This document shows, in pieces, positions 8,685 to 15,758 of a stretch of DNA of 17,778 nucleotides (positions are counted from its first letter, which is position 1; the number at the start of each line of letters is the position of its first letter). A program made the translations under genes and the position numbers. The stretch is taken from NCBI GenBank assembly GCA_902478725.1, contig CABSMD010000029.1, forward strand, positions 1 to 17,778, given 5' to 3'. The notes under the pieces were generated by a model that had not been told where the DNA came from, ran no database searches, and saw nothing but the letters and a program-made list of their open reading frames with translations. Origin of the DNA: an uncultured Clostridia bacterium. Its GTDB lineage: Bacteria > Bacillota > Clostridia > HGM11514.

Positions 8685-11252
8685 ATGACATGGCATACCT
8701 TATCGCCCCTCGAGGCGGCGCAGCGGCTGGGGGTCAACCCAGCGGTGGGACTGTCCTCGGACGAGGCGGTAAAACGGCAGCAGGAACACGGAAAAAACCT
8801 ATTGGAACAGAAAAAAAGAAAGAGCCTTGGCCGCCGTCTTTTGGAGCAGTTGAACGACTATATGGTCATTATTCTGCTGATCGCGGCGGCAGTTTCGTTT
8901 GCCACCTCGCTTATGCAGGGGGAGCGCGATTTTTTTGACCCGATTGTGATCCTTCTGATCGTGGTGATGAACGCGGTCATCGGTGTGTTTCAGGAGAGCA
9001 AGGCGGAACACGCGCTGGAGGCGCTTCAAAAGATGTCCTCACCGGTCGCGCGGGTATTGCGCGACGGCAAGCTGGAAACGATCGATTCGGAAGAATTGAC
9101 CGTGGGGGATATTATTTATTTGAAAACGGGGGATTTTATCCCCGCGGATGCGCGGATTATAGAGGAAGCAGCGCTGACCACCGATGAGGCGGCGCTCACG
9201 GGCGAATCCATCTCGGTGGAAAAGACGGCAAAGCGGATCGCCAAAGAGGAGACCGACATCGGAGACTGCCATAATATGCTGTGGGCGACCACCGTGGTCA
9301 CCAGCGGCCATGCTACGGCGGTTGTGGTCGCGACCGGAATGAATACACAGGTTGGGCGGATTGCGCGGATGATCATCACCAGTGAGATTCCCCCGACCCC
9401 TCTGCAGCAGAAGCTTGCCAAGACCGGAAAATATCTGGGCACGGTTGCCCTTTTGATCTGCGCCCTGATTTTTTTAATGGGGCTGCTCAAGCATATGCCG
9501 CCGTTCGACATGTTCATGACCTCGGTAAGCCTGGCGGTCGCGGCGATTCCGGAGGGACTTCCCGCCATCGTTACCATTATGCTGGCGCTCGGTGTGCAGA
9601 GAATGGCAAAGAAGAACGCAATCATCCGCAAGCTGCCGGCAGTGGAGACCTTAGGCGGCGCGACGGTGATCTGTTCGGATAAAACCGGCACCCTGACTCA
9701 AAACCGGATGACGGTTACCGAGATCTACGGCAATGAGCGCCTGGCCTATACCCTTGGGGTATTGTGCAACAACGGGGGTAATCCCACCGAGAGCGCCCTG
9801 CTCGACGCGGCGGAACGCGACGGCGTCGATCCCGGCGCGGTAGAGCAGGAATACCCGCGGATGTCCGAGATCCCGTTTGATTCCGGCCGCAAGCTGATGA
9901 CGACGGTACACAAAATCCCGCACGGTTACCGGATTATTACCAAGGGCGCACCGGACATTTTGTTGGAACGGTGCAGCATGACCCGCCAGGACCGGCAGGC
10001 TGCTATGACGCAGAACGATGAAATGGCCGCCAAAGCGTTGCGGGGACTTGCAATTGCTTACCGGGATGTACAATCGCTTCCCAAAGAATTGGAGCAGGGA
10101 CTTCATTTTGTCGGCTTGTTTGGGATGATGGATCCGCCACGTCCTGAGGTAGCGGCTGCGGTGCGTACCTGTAAAAAGGCAGGTATCAAGGCGGTGATGA
10201 TTACCGGCGACCATGTTCGCACAGCGGTTGCTGTCGCGCGAAGCATCGGGATGTTCGCGCCGGGCGACGACGCGATTACGGGTGCTGAGCTTTCAAAGCT
10301 GAGCGACGACGAACTGGCGCGCTGCATTGGCGACTATACTGTGTTCGCCCGGGTTACGCCGGAGCACAAGGTGCGGATTGTCAAGGCATTCCAGCGCCGC
10401 GGCGAGGTGGTCGCCATGACCGGTGATGGCGTCAACGACGCGCCCGCCCTCCAGTCCGCCGATATCGGCTGCGCAATGGGAATCGGCGGTACCGACGTTG
10501 CCAAGGGCGCGGCCGACATGGTGCTGACCGACGATAACTTTGCCACCATCGTAGAGGCCGTCCGGGAAGGACGGGGGATCTATGCCAACATCCGAAAAGC
10601 AGTGCATTTTCTGCTGTCGAGCAATATTGGAGAAATTCTCACCATTTTTGTCGCTATCTTTTTTGGCTGGCAGGCGCCGTTGGTTGCAATCCAACTTTTA
10701 TGGGTAAACCTTGTAACCGACTCCTTGCCCGCTATCGCGCTGGGGGTGGATGGGATCGACCCCGACATTATGTCCAACAAGCCGGTCAGTCCCAAAAAGA
10801 GCCTGTTTGCTGACGGACTGGGACTCAATATCTTCATTGAGGGTGTCATGATCGGTATGCTGTCCCTTTTGACCTTCGGCATCGCCACCGTGCGTTATGC
10901 CGACCTCACAGTGGCCCGTACCATGGCGTTTGCAGTGCTGGGGTTGTCACAGCTTGTTCATGCGTTCAACATGCGCAGCGATAAGTCGCTGTTTCATATC
11001 GGTGTATTTACCAATAAATACCTTGTGTACGCCTTCTTGATCTGTACCGCCATGCAGGTGGGCGTGATCTCGGTTCCGGCGCTGGCTGCTATCTTTAAGG
11101 CTGTGCCGCTGGGGCTGGAGCAGTGGGGGATTGTCGCACTGTTTTCGGTCATGCCACTTCTGATTATCGAGTTGGAAAAGCTGGTCGCCAGAAGCAGTCG
11201 AAAAAAGGAGGAATTCCATTTCCATGCCGGCAAAAAGCAATGGCAGCGTTGA
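8685..11252 (+). CDS. P-type Ca2+-transporting ATPase (SERCA/PMCA-like, P2-type)
   Basis: Inner-membrane pump that uses ATP to export Ca2+ or a related divalent cation. All P-type landmarks are present in order: N-terminal cation-ATPase domain (LSPLEAAQRLGVNP); TGES in the actuator (T172 to S175); PEGLP in transmembrane helix 4; the phosphorylation motif DKTGTLT with D332 as the acceptor; KGAPD in the nucleotide domain; MITGDH and GDGVNDAPAL in the P domain; then SSNIGE (helix 5) and LLWVNLVTDSLPA (helix 6), which carry Asn, Glu and Asp cation ligands typical of Ca2+ pumps. The 855-residue length is normal. The ATG at 8685 follows AAAGGAG (8668-8674) with a 10-base gap; the in-frame ATG at 8655 has no ribosome binding site. 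It stands as its own unit, ended by the terminator at 11265. Ca2+ specificity is inferred from these motifs, not proven. Confidence 0.92.
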   Translation: MTWHTLSPLEAAQRLGVNPAVGLSSDEAVKRQQEHGKNLLEQKKRKSLGRRLLEQLNDYMVIILLIAAAVSFATSLMQGERDFFDPIVILLIVVMNAVIGVFQESKAEHALEALQKMSSPVARVLRDGKLETIDSEELTVGDIIYLKTGDFIPADARIIEEAALTTDEAALTGESISVEKTAKRIAKEETDIGDCHNMLWATTVVTSGHATAVVVATGMNTQVGRIARMIITSEIPPTPLQQKLAKTGKYLGTVALLICALIFLMGLLKHMPPFDMFMTSVSLAVAAIPEGLPAIVTIMLALGVQRMAKKNAIIRKLPAVETLGGATVICSDKTGTLTQNRMTVTEIYGNERLAYTLGVLCNNGGNPTESALLDAAERDGVDPGAVEQEYPRMSEIPFDSGRKLMTTVHKIPHGYRIITKGAPDILLERCSMTRQDRQAAMTQNDEMAAKALRGLAIAYRDVQSLPKELEQGLHFVGLFGMMDPPRPEVAAAVRTCKKAGIKAVMITGDHVRTAVAVARSIGMFAPGDDAITGAELSKLSDDELARCIGDYTVFARVTPEHKVRIVKAFQRRGEVVAMTGDGVNDAPALQSADIGCAMGIGGTDVAKGAADMVLTDDNFATIVEAVREGRGIYANIRKAVHFLLSSNIGEILTIFVAIFFGWQAPLVAIQLLWVNLVTDSLPAIALGVDGIDPDIMSNKPVSPKKSLFADGLGLNIFIEGVMIGMLSLLTFGIATVRYADLTVARTMAFAVLGLSQLVHAFNMRSDKSLFHIGVFTNKYLVYAFLICTAMQVGVISVPALAAIFKAVPLGLEQWGIVALFSVMPLLIIELEKLVARSSRKKEEFHFHAGKKQWQR

Positions 11253-11264
11253 AGTGGTTATCGG

Positions 11265-11300
11265 AAAAGCCGGATCAATTATTGATTGATCCGGCTTTTT
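11265..11300 (+). terminator. Strong intrinsic terminator after the Ca2+-ATPase gene
   Basis: A perfect 15-base stem (11265-11279 with 11285-11299) around a five-base loop contains the GC core GCCGGATC and ends in a T5 run. The A-rich left flank means it could also work on the other strand. Confidence 0.9.
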
Positions 11301-11329
11301 GAAATTTTTGAAAAACGATATAAAATTGC

Positions 11330-11358
11330 TTGACAAATTCAATCTACAAGCGTAAAAT
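11330..11358 (+). promoter_or_regulatory. Consensus promoter of the blaI-like/M56 unit
   Basis: TTGACA (11330-11335), exactly 17 bases, then TAAAAT (11353-11358): nearly ideal for the housekeeping sigma factor. One operator-like repeat overlaps the spacer and -10, and the other lies over the expected transcription start, so tight repression by the encoded BlaI-type protein is likely. Confidence 0.85.
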
Positions 11359-11385
11359 AAAAATACAATCTACAATTGTAAATTG
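11340..11385 (+). promoter_or_regulatory. Tandem BlaI/MecI-type operators
   Basis: Site 2 (11366-11385) is a 20-base near-perfect palindrome with core TACAATTGTA and arms CAATC/AATTG. Site 1 (11340-11359) starts with the same ten bases, CAATCTACAA, but has a weaker right half (GCGTAAAATA). Their centres are 26 bases apart. BlaI/MecI repressors are known to bind TACA/TGTA dyads; assignment to the adjacent gene product is inference from position and form. Confidence 0.75.
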
Positions 11386-11400
11386 TATGGAGGGATCGAC

Positions 11401-11769
11401 ATGTCAGAGAAATCCACGAATATCAGTGACGCCGAGCTTGCGCTCATGAAGGTTCTTTGGGACGCCGGAGAAGCCCTGAGCGCCCAGCAGGTGTCCGCGT
11501 CCTTGCAGGATAAGGACTGGAAGTATTCCACTGTAGCCACCCTTTTTTCGAGGCTGGTGGATAAGAACGCCGTTTCCTTTGAAAAGAGAGGACGTTTTTA
11601 TTATTACACGCCGCTTATATCGGAGAAGGAGTATAAGGCTGAACAAACGCGCACCCTGGTTCGTAAGCTCTACAACGGCTCGGTCAAAAATCTTGTGGTC
11701 TCCTTGTTTGAAAACAAGCAGATGACAAAAGCAGATATGGAAGAGATCAAACAAAAATTCGACCTGTAG
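11401..11769 (+). CDS. blaI-like: BlaI/MecI-family transcriptional repressor
   Basis: A 122-residue winged-helix DNA-binding protein of the penicillinase-repressor family, expected to bind as a dimer to TACA/TGTA dyads and to be inactivated when a partner M56 receptor is triggered. Family features are ISDAELALMKVLW at residues 8-20, the recognition-helix region KYSTVATLFSRLVDK (41-55), the wing KRGRFYYYTPL, and a C-terminal helical dimerisation part (about 75-122). The ATG at 11401 follows GGAGGG; an in-frame ATG at 11383 lies within operator 2 and lacks a binding site. The M56 gene begins 18 bases after the stop, so the two are cotranscribed. The two dyads at its own promoter indicate autorepression. 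No beta-lactamase or pbp gene is nearby, so a role in beta-lactam response is not established. Confidence 0.9.
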   Translation: MSEKSTNISDAELALMKVLWDAGEALSAQQVSASLQDKDWKYSTVATLFSRLVDKNAVSFEKRGRFYYYTPLISEKEYKAEQTRTLVRKLYNGSVKNLVVSLFENKQMTKADMEEIKQKFDL

Positions 11770-11787
11770 AGGGGGAGGAAGCGGGAA

Positions 11788-12651
11788 ATGGAACAGGTGA
11801 TAAAATCCATATTACTGCTTTCCGCCGCCGGGGCGGTATTGACGGTGCTCCTTTTCCTGTTAACACCTCTGACCAGAAGGGCGTTCGGGAGCCGGTGGCA
11901 GTACTATATCTGGCTTGTCGTACTTGTGGTCATGGTTTTGCCGGTCAGGCTGCATCCACAGCAGTTGGCAAAAACGCAGGATAATTTGCCTGCGCCCACA
12001 ATCTTGCCGGGAGAGAAGGCCGGACAGCCTGCTGTGCCACAAACGGAGCCGATGGATGCCTTGACCGGTGAAAAGGCGGGAAAAGAAGGTGAAGACAACG
12101 GCCCACAGGCCGCCGTTCCATTTGCAATGCGGCCTGCTCTATGGCGTATAGCGGCTTTTCTTTGGCTTGCTGGAGTGTTTGTTTTTTTCATGGGCGGACT
12201 CTTGAGCTATTTTCGGTTTATGCGAAGGATTTACAAAAACGCGGAGGATTTGTCCTGCCCTCTGCTGGAGCAGGTGAAAAAAGAACTTGGAATCCAGCGT
12301 GAGGTAGTCGTTAAAACCACAAGTCTGCTTGTTACCCCGCTTTTGACGGGAGTAAGAAAGCCTGTCTTGCTTCTGCCCGGCGTAACGCTGGGAGAGGGCG
12401 AGCTGCGCTTTGTCCTGCTGCACGAACTCATCCATCTGAAACGGCGCGACCTGTGGTATAAGTGGTTTGCCTTTTTGGTCAACGCGGTGCATTGGTTCAA
12501 TCCGTTTGTTTATCTGGCCGTGCGGCAGATCGGAACGGAATGTGAAATATCCTGTGATCTTGTAGTGACGAAAGACCGGGAAGAAGAGGAGAAAAAGGGC
12601 TATATGAATACAATCATTCGCCTTGCATCACCCAAAAAGGAGGGAGAATAA
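11788..12651 (+). CDS. M56 family (BlaR1/MecR1-like) membrane metallopeptidase lacking its sensor part
   Basis: Integral membrane zinc protease of 287 residues that would cleave or trigger cleavage of the upstream repressor. Two N-terminal transmembrane helices (about 5-27 and 36-55) precede a polar Pro/Glu-rich stretch, then a third helix (about 112-138) and the cytoplasmic protease domain. HELIH (H212, E213, H216) supplies the zinc ligands and catalytic Glu. HWFNPF and ECEISCD, with E253 as the likely third ligand, follow as in BlaR1/MecR1. The protein stops soon after the protease domain, before the fourth transmembrane helix and extracellular sensor that full receptors carry. Those elements are found in the next gene, which starts one base after this stop codon in the +1 frame. 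Whether this is a natural split or an old frameshift is discussed under findings. Confidence 0.85.
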   Translation: MEQVIKSILLLSAAGAVLTVLLFLLTPLTRRAFGSRWQYYIWLVVLVVMVLPVRLHPQQLAKTQDNLPAPTILPGEKAGQPAVPQTEPMDALTGEKAGKEGEDNGPQAAVPFAMRPALWRIAAFLWLAGVFVFFMGGLLSYFRFMRRIYKNAEDLSCPLLEQVKKELGIQREVVVKTTSLLVTPLLTGVRKPVLLLPGVTLGEGELRFVLLHELIHLKRRDLWYKWFAFLVNAVHWFNPFVYLAVRQIGTECEISCDLVVTKDREEEEKKGYMNTIIRLASPKKEGE

Positions 12652-12652
12652 C

Positions 12653-13714
12653 ATGTTTAAAAGATTTTACACAACCGCGATGTACACGCAGAGAAAGACG
12701 CTTGAAACGCGATTTTCACAGATTAGAGGGTCCGGAACGCATAAGAAATACCTATCGGTTGTTGGCCTAATGCTAGCGGTTATGCTGCTGACCACAAGTG
12801 TGTTTGCAAGTGGAATATTGCAAAACGCCGCTTATGACGAGTACACCATTGAGGTCATCCATGCAGGGCAGCAGCTTATATTCGAAAACAAACCGTTTGT
12901 GGAAAACGGCGAGGTATACCTGCCGCTCAGAGAGATGCTGACAGCCTTTGGCGTATTGGCCCATCAGGATAGCGGGCTTGACTGGGAGGATGGCCGGATA
13001 ACCGTGTCCGCCGCCCAGGACAGGGAGGCTGTGGTAACCGGAGCTACCCCCACGGAAGCGGGTCGTAAAAACGTCTCTTTTGTTTATCAGTATTCGTTTG
13101 AGATCGGAAGCGTGGACTTGCGGCGTTCTCCGGCCGATGCTACCGTCCGTGAAATGGCAAACGCACCTGTATTAATGGGAGAGGTCACCTACGTTCCGTT
13201 TGAGCTGCTGCGGATTATCGCCGAAGACCTGCCCTGCTTTTTGGGACTGGGCTTGACCGTATACGCCAGGAACGGGGAGGTGGTTTTTCAGCATTCCTAT
13301 CCCTTGTCACAAACCGTGTCCTTAAACGGCGGAGCGGAATTTGAGGGAACCATACATATGAGCTTTGCACCATTGGGCTTTTCTATAGCATTCCCCAATT
13401 CATGGAATAATAAGGTGCTTATTGGACAGAATGAGACAATGGTGATTGTATACCATAAAGAGATTTATGAGGACTGGAACGGCGCCGGGTCACTGTTCTG
13501 CATCGAACGGGTAGAGGGCAGCTATGACGACGCGGAAGCAGTTACGCCGACGCAGACGATATTGGTTGCAAACGGCTATACTTACCTGTTCCATACGCCG
13601 TCTGACGTGCAATATCCCATTTGGGACGGCGGCAATCCCGAACAGGCGGCGGACTATCTTTCGATGTGCAATGATTTTGAAGGCATCAAAGCAAGCGTTG
13701 CCGCCATCCAGTAA
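12653..13714 (+). CDS. Membrane-anchored protein with copper-amine-oxidase-N-like sensor domain, likely detached receptor half
   Basis: A 353-residue protein with a basic cytoplasmic segment (residues 1-30), one transmembrane helix (about 31-54, LSVVGLMLAVMLLTTSVFAS) and an extracellular part. Residues 64-120 resemble a copper-amine-oxidase N-terminal-like module (VENGEVYLPLREML, WEDGRITV). A second weaker copy lies at about 172-213 (MGEVTYVPFELL, ARNGEVVF). Residues 235-345 form a further domain (GFSIAFPNSW, GSLFCIERVEGSY) that I do not recognise by name. The start has an ideal site, AGGAGGG (12638-12644), eight bases before the ATG, itself inside the end of the M56 gene. The basic segment plus helix fits the region that follows the protease domain in one-piece BlaR1-like receptors. 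There is no penicillin-binding serine motif set, so beta-lactam sensing is unlikely; an envelope signal is more plausible. An alternative is an independent secreted stress protein. Confidence 0.75.
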   Translation: MFKRFYTTAMYTQRKTLETRFSQIRGSGTHKKYLSVVGLMLAVMLLTTSVFASGILQNAAYDEYTIEVIHAGQQLIFENKPFVENGEVYLPLREMLTAFGVLAHQDSGLDWEDGRITVSAAQDREAVVTGATPTEAGRKNVSFVYQYSFEIGSVDLRRSPADATVREMANAPVLMGEVTYVPFELLRIIAEDLPCFLGLGLTVYARNGEVVFQHSYPLSQTVSLNGGAEFEGTIHMSFAPLGFSIAFPNSWNNKVLIGQNETMVIVYHKEIYEDWNGAGSLFCIERVEGSYDDAEAVTPTQTILVANGYTYLFHTPSDVQYPIWDGGNPEQAADYLSMCNDFEGIKASVAAIQ

Positions 13715-13721
13715 GAAAAAT

Positions 13722-13762
13722 ACAAGGCCGGACGGAATTCGTCCGGCCTTGTTACATTTTTT
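13722..13762 (+). terminator. Intrinsic terminator of the blaI-like/M56/sensor operon
   Basis: A perfect 13-base stem, ACAAGGCCGGACG with CGTCCGGCCTTGT (13722-13734 and 13740-13752), with a GAATT loop, then TACA and six T (13757-13762). It lies just after the stop codon of the sensor gene. Confidence 0.88.
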
Positions 13763-13767
13763 ATCGC

Positions 13768-13796
13768 TTGCACAATCCGTTCCGGTATGAGATAAT
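13768..13796 (+). promoter_or_regulatory. Promoter of the GNAT acetyltransferase gene
   Basis: TTGCAC (13768-13773), a 17-base spacer and GATAAT (13791-13796) preceded by TGA, an extended -10. It directly follows the upstream terminator and gives a leader of about 30 bases before the ATG at 13833. Confidence 0.75.
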
Positions 13797-13832
13797 AAAT
13801 AGGCAAAACAAATTGACAAAGGGAGTGCTGCC

Positions 13833-14312
13833 ATGCTAGTCCGTGAATACCAGGAAAATGACCTTCCTGCAATGACTGTTCTTTGGAACACGGTGGTAGC
13901 GGAAGGGGATAGCTTTCCGCAGGAGATTCCGCTTTCAAACAGTGAGGCGAGGGCCTTTTTCGCTTCGCAGACCGCTTCCGTCTGTGCCTTGGGGGAGAAC
14001 GGAAATTTGCTGGGGTTGTATATCCTGCATCCCAATAACGTCGGACGGTGTGCCCACGTCGCCAATGCCTCCTACGCCGTCGCACCGGCCGCGCGCGGAC
14101 AGGGAGTGGGCCGCACGCTGGTGGAGCATTCGCTGGCCAGGGCAAAGGAAGCTGGTTTTTTGGCCTTGCAATATAACGCTGTGGTAGTGACCAATGAGAC
14201 TGCTGTCCGCCTGTATGAAAAGCTAGGTTTCCAAAGGCTGGCGCGGGTCCCAAACGGATTCCGTGCCGATGATGGATACCGCGATACCTATCTTTTTTTG
14301 AAAATTTTGTGA
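13833..14312 (+). CDS. GNAT family N-acetyltransferase
   Basis: A 159-residue soluble enzyme that transfers an acetyl group from acetyl-CoA to an amine; the acceptor is unknown. The fold is recognisable from the N-terminal LVREYQENDLPAM, the beta-4 strand ANASYAVAPAARGQ, the pyrophosphate-binding loop RGQGVG (R88 to G93), the NETAVRLYEKLGF element (121-133) typical of the family's C-terminal part, and a final strand ending the protein. The overall layout is closest to acetyltransferases of the RimI/phosphinothricin type. The start has AAAGGGAG at 13818-13825, eight bases before the ATG. It has its own promoter and is convergent with the minus-strand methyltransferase gene. Confidence 0.85.
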   Translation: MLVREYQENDLPAMTVLWNTVVAEGDSFPQEIPLSNSEARAFFASQTASVCALGENGNLLGLYILHPNNVGRCAHVANASYAVAPAARGQGVGRTLVEHSLARAKEAGFLALQYNAVVVTNETAVRLYEKLGFQRLARVPNGFRADDGYRDTYLFLKIL

Positions 14313-14345
14313 CGCCATCTTAAAAACCTTGTGGCGTCTCTTCTA
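14311..14345. terminator. Possible shared terminator between convergent genes
   Basis: A 7-base stem, GACGCCA (14311-14317) with TGGCGTC (14332-14338), has a 14-base loop and lies between the two convergent stop codons. It is followed by a pyrimidine-rich stretch on the + strand and by an A/T-rich stretch on the minus strand. The stem is short and the T-tract is poor. Confidence 0.4.
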
Positions 14346-14999
14346 TTTCCGGGCCACGATCATCGTGGTATTCTCCTGCCGATAGACCATTTCTGCATGT
14401 GTAAACCCCGCTTCACAGAATAAGCGAAGCTGGTTTTCTATCGTGCAGGGGGTGTCGTAGTGACAGAACGTGCCGTCGGGGATTCCCTGTTCCTTGCGGA
14501 AACGCTCATTTTCCCGAAAGTAAAAATCCTCTTCCTCCTGCTCTTCCACCATATAATCGCATTCGATATACTGCCCATTCTCCTTTAGTGAGGCGTGGAC
14601 GCGGCTGTAAAGCCCCCTTTTTTCTTCGTGCGTAAAGTGGTGCATGGTCTGAAAGGAAACTGCCGCGTCAAAACAGGAGCGTCCTAGATCGACGTCAAAA
14701 TAACTGGCGTGAATGAGGGTCAAATTCTTGTCCGCATACTTCCTCTTCAACTGCTTTAACATCGCTTCGGTAAGATCGATCCCTGTCACCGCCAGCTCCG
14801 GGAAACGCCGGAAGATTTCCTCCAGCTCAAGCCCCGTTCCGCAGCCCAGATCCAGCAAGGTTCTGGTTCCGACGGGCAGCAGCTCCGCCATTTTACCGTA
14901 TCCGTCTGCACAGCCCTCCACCTCTTGCAGCATATGTTTATCGTACATCTCCACGCGGGCGGTAAAAAATTCATCCATCCGTTCTAATCTATGCTCCAA
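14343..14999 (-). CDS. Class I SAM-dependent methyltransferase
   Basis: A 218-residue soluble methyltransferase of unknown substrate. Motif I is LLDLGCGTG (residues 48-56). The acidic residue after strand 2 is D75 in VTGIDLTEAM, HASYFDVD (97-104) is the post-strand-3 element, and FDAAVSFQTMHHFTHEEK (110 onward) is the motif IV/V region, as in UbiE/Methyltransf_11-like proteins. The N-terminal DEFFTARVEMYDKHML is a helical cap found in clostridial members. The chosen start is TTG (14997-14999), preceded by GAGGGGG at suitable spacing; an ATG seven codons later is the alternative. A small frameshifted gene lies 33 bases upstream on the same strand, and both probably use the promoter at 15270-15297. 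Confidence 0.85.
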   Translation of the reverse strand: MEHRLERMDEFFTARVEMYDKHMLQEVEGCADGYGKMAELLPVGTRTLLDLGCGTGLELEEIFRRFPELAVTGIDLTEAMLKQLKRKYADKNLTLIHASYFDVDLGRSCFDAAVSFQTMHHFTHEEKRGLYSRVHASLKENGQYIECDYMVEEQEEEDFYFRENERFRKEQGIPDGTFCHYDTPCTIENQLRLFCEAGFTHAEMVYRQENTTMIVARK

Positions 15000-15032
15000 C
15001 TCAAATCCCCCTCTTTTTCACTTTCGTATCTG

Positions 15033-15240
15033 TTATTTACTTTCACCTTCAATCCGATAATGCGCATGGTTTTTCTTCGGAAGCGTGGAAACCGGCGTCA
15101 ACTTATAAAAAATCGACCTCGTAGTGATTTACCATCCACGGCTGTACGTTGATGTTGGTACATTCCGGATAGCTATTATAATGGCCGCATGTCACCGAAA
15201 TGATATCAAAATCCTTTGTCTGGATATATTCTATAGCCAT
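15033..15240 (-). pseudogene. Small unrecognised gene broken by a one-base frameshift
   Basis: On the minus strand an ATG at 15240 opens a 45-residue frame (MAIEYIQTKDFDII, CGHYNSYPECTN, QPWMVNHYEVDF) that stops at 15103. Just before the stop is a T6 run (A6 on the + strand, 15107-15112). Removing one base there joins it to a frame reading YKLTPVSTLPKKNHAHYRIEGESK in two halves, ending in TAA at 15033-15035, for a total of 68 residues. The amino acid composition looks coding on both sides of the run. I do not recognise the family. The start is weakly supported, since GGGGG touches the ATG. It lies 33 bases before the methyltransferase start. Sequencing or assembly error in the homopolymer is a real alternative to a true mutation. 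Confidence 0.55.
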
Positions 15241-15386
15241 CCCCCGGTTCTTTTTATTACAAAAAATTAATTATACATTATCATACCTTTTGAACAATTT
15301 CAATCCCTCTTTATTAACAGATCCTGAACAATCTGGGTTATGATGCAGGAGAAATAGCAAAATCAGTAAAAAAGGAAGGTATCATT
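15241..15386. other. AT-rich divergent intergenic region
   Basis: This stretch separates the minus-strand methyltransferase unit from the + strand ORF at 15387. Apart from the minus-strand promoter I see no gene. On the + strand TTGAAC (15290) or TTAACA could serve as weak -35 elements, but no convincing -10 follows. A good ribosome binding site, AAGGAAGG (15372-15379), precedes the ATG at 15387. Confidence 0.4.
15270..15297 (-). promoter_or_regulatory. Minus-strand promoter for the small gene and methyltransferase
   Basis: Read on the minus strand: TTGTTC (15297-15292), a 16-base spacer, then a perfect TATAAT (15275-15270). Transcription would start near 15262, about 20 bases before the ATG at 15240. 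Confidence 0.6.
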
Positions 15387-15755
15387 ATGTTAAAAAAGAA
15401 GCTGGCACTGCCTGGGTTTACCGTTCAGCCAGCAAGCTGCTGCGTGGTTCGCATCTCCTATGACGGCGCGGTAGACGGTGTGCCAGTCGGTCAACTATAT
15501 CTGGGTTTTGAAAATCTCGCGACATCGGATAACACCGATGTCTTTATGGGAGAAATTTGTCCGGCTCAGATAACCGGCGCTCCCCTGACGGTGGACGTAC
15601 ATTTTAATTCTGGAATGGATCTGCTCAGCTATCAATGGCAGCGTTCATACTCCGGCAGGAAACGCTTGCTTTCTCCTGCCGGAGAAATTTTAAAAAGTGT
15701 AAATTGCCAATATAAAACGAAAATTACCACTTGCAATTTTCTAATAATGTGGTAG
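15387..15755 (+). pseudogene. Mosaic short ORF, probable remnant of a secreted glycosidase or Ig-domain protein
   Basis: The 122-codon frame starts with MLKKKLAL, like the basic start of a signal peptide, but no hydrophobic core follows. Instead PGFTVQPASCCVVRISY resembles the last strands of a C-terminal beta-sandwich of a glycosidase, and LTVDVHF to LLSYQWQRS resembles the core strand of an Ig-like module (compare YHWYSSPDG in the protein at 4108). The last 35 or so residues are read through a hairpin (15650-15684) and into the promoter of the next gene, so they are not normal coding sequence. The simplest reading is a gene that lost its middle and end by deletion but kept its start and ribosome binding site. 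It could still be expressed as a short peptide. No function can be assigned. Confidence 0.5.
15650..15691 (+). terminator. Hairpin terminator inside the tail of the remnant ORF
   Basis: A perfect 11-base GC-rich stem, CTCCGGCAGGA (15650-15660) with TCCTGCCGGAG (15674-15684), has a 13-base loop and then AAATTTT. The T-tract is short, so efficiency is uncertain, but its place before the next promoter fits a terminator. Confidence 0.6.
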
Positions 15756-15758
15756 AAT
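15731..15758 (+). promoter_or_regulatory. Promoter of the second beta-helix gene
   Basis: TTGCAA (15731-15736), a 16-base spacer and TAGAAT (15753-15758) preceded by TGG, an extended -10. The leader to the ATG at 15795 is about 30 bases and contains TAAGGAGG. Around it lie AAATTGCCA and AAATTACCA repeats and an imperfect AAAATT/AATTTT dyad (15719-15739) that might be operator sites. Confidence 0.65.

Noticed and set aside
12631..12653. Programmed ribosomal frameshift joining the M56 and sensor genes
   Set aside because: Joining needs a +1 shift; the local CCCAAAAAGG is not a typical +1 site, and the downstream gene has its own ideal ribosome binding site and ATG.
11238..15645. Identical 13-base string CAATGGCAGCGTT at 11238 and 15633
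   Set aside because: The flanks are unrelated and the contexts differ (end of the pump gene and the remnant ORF); taken as chance.
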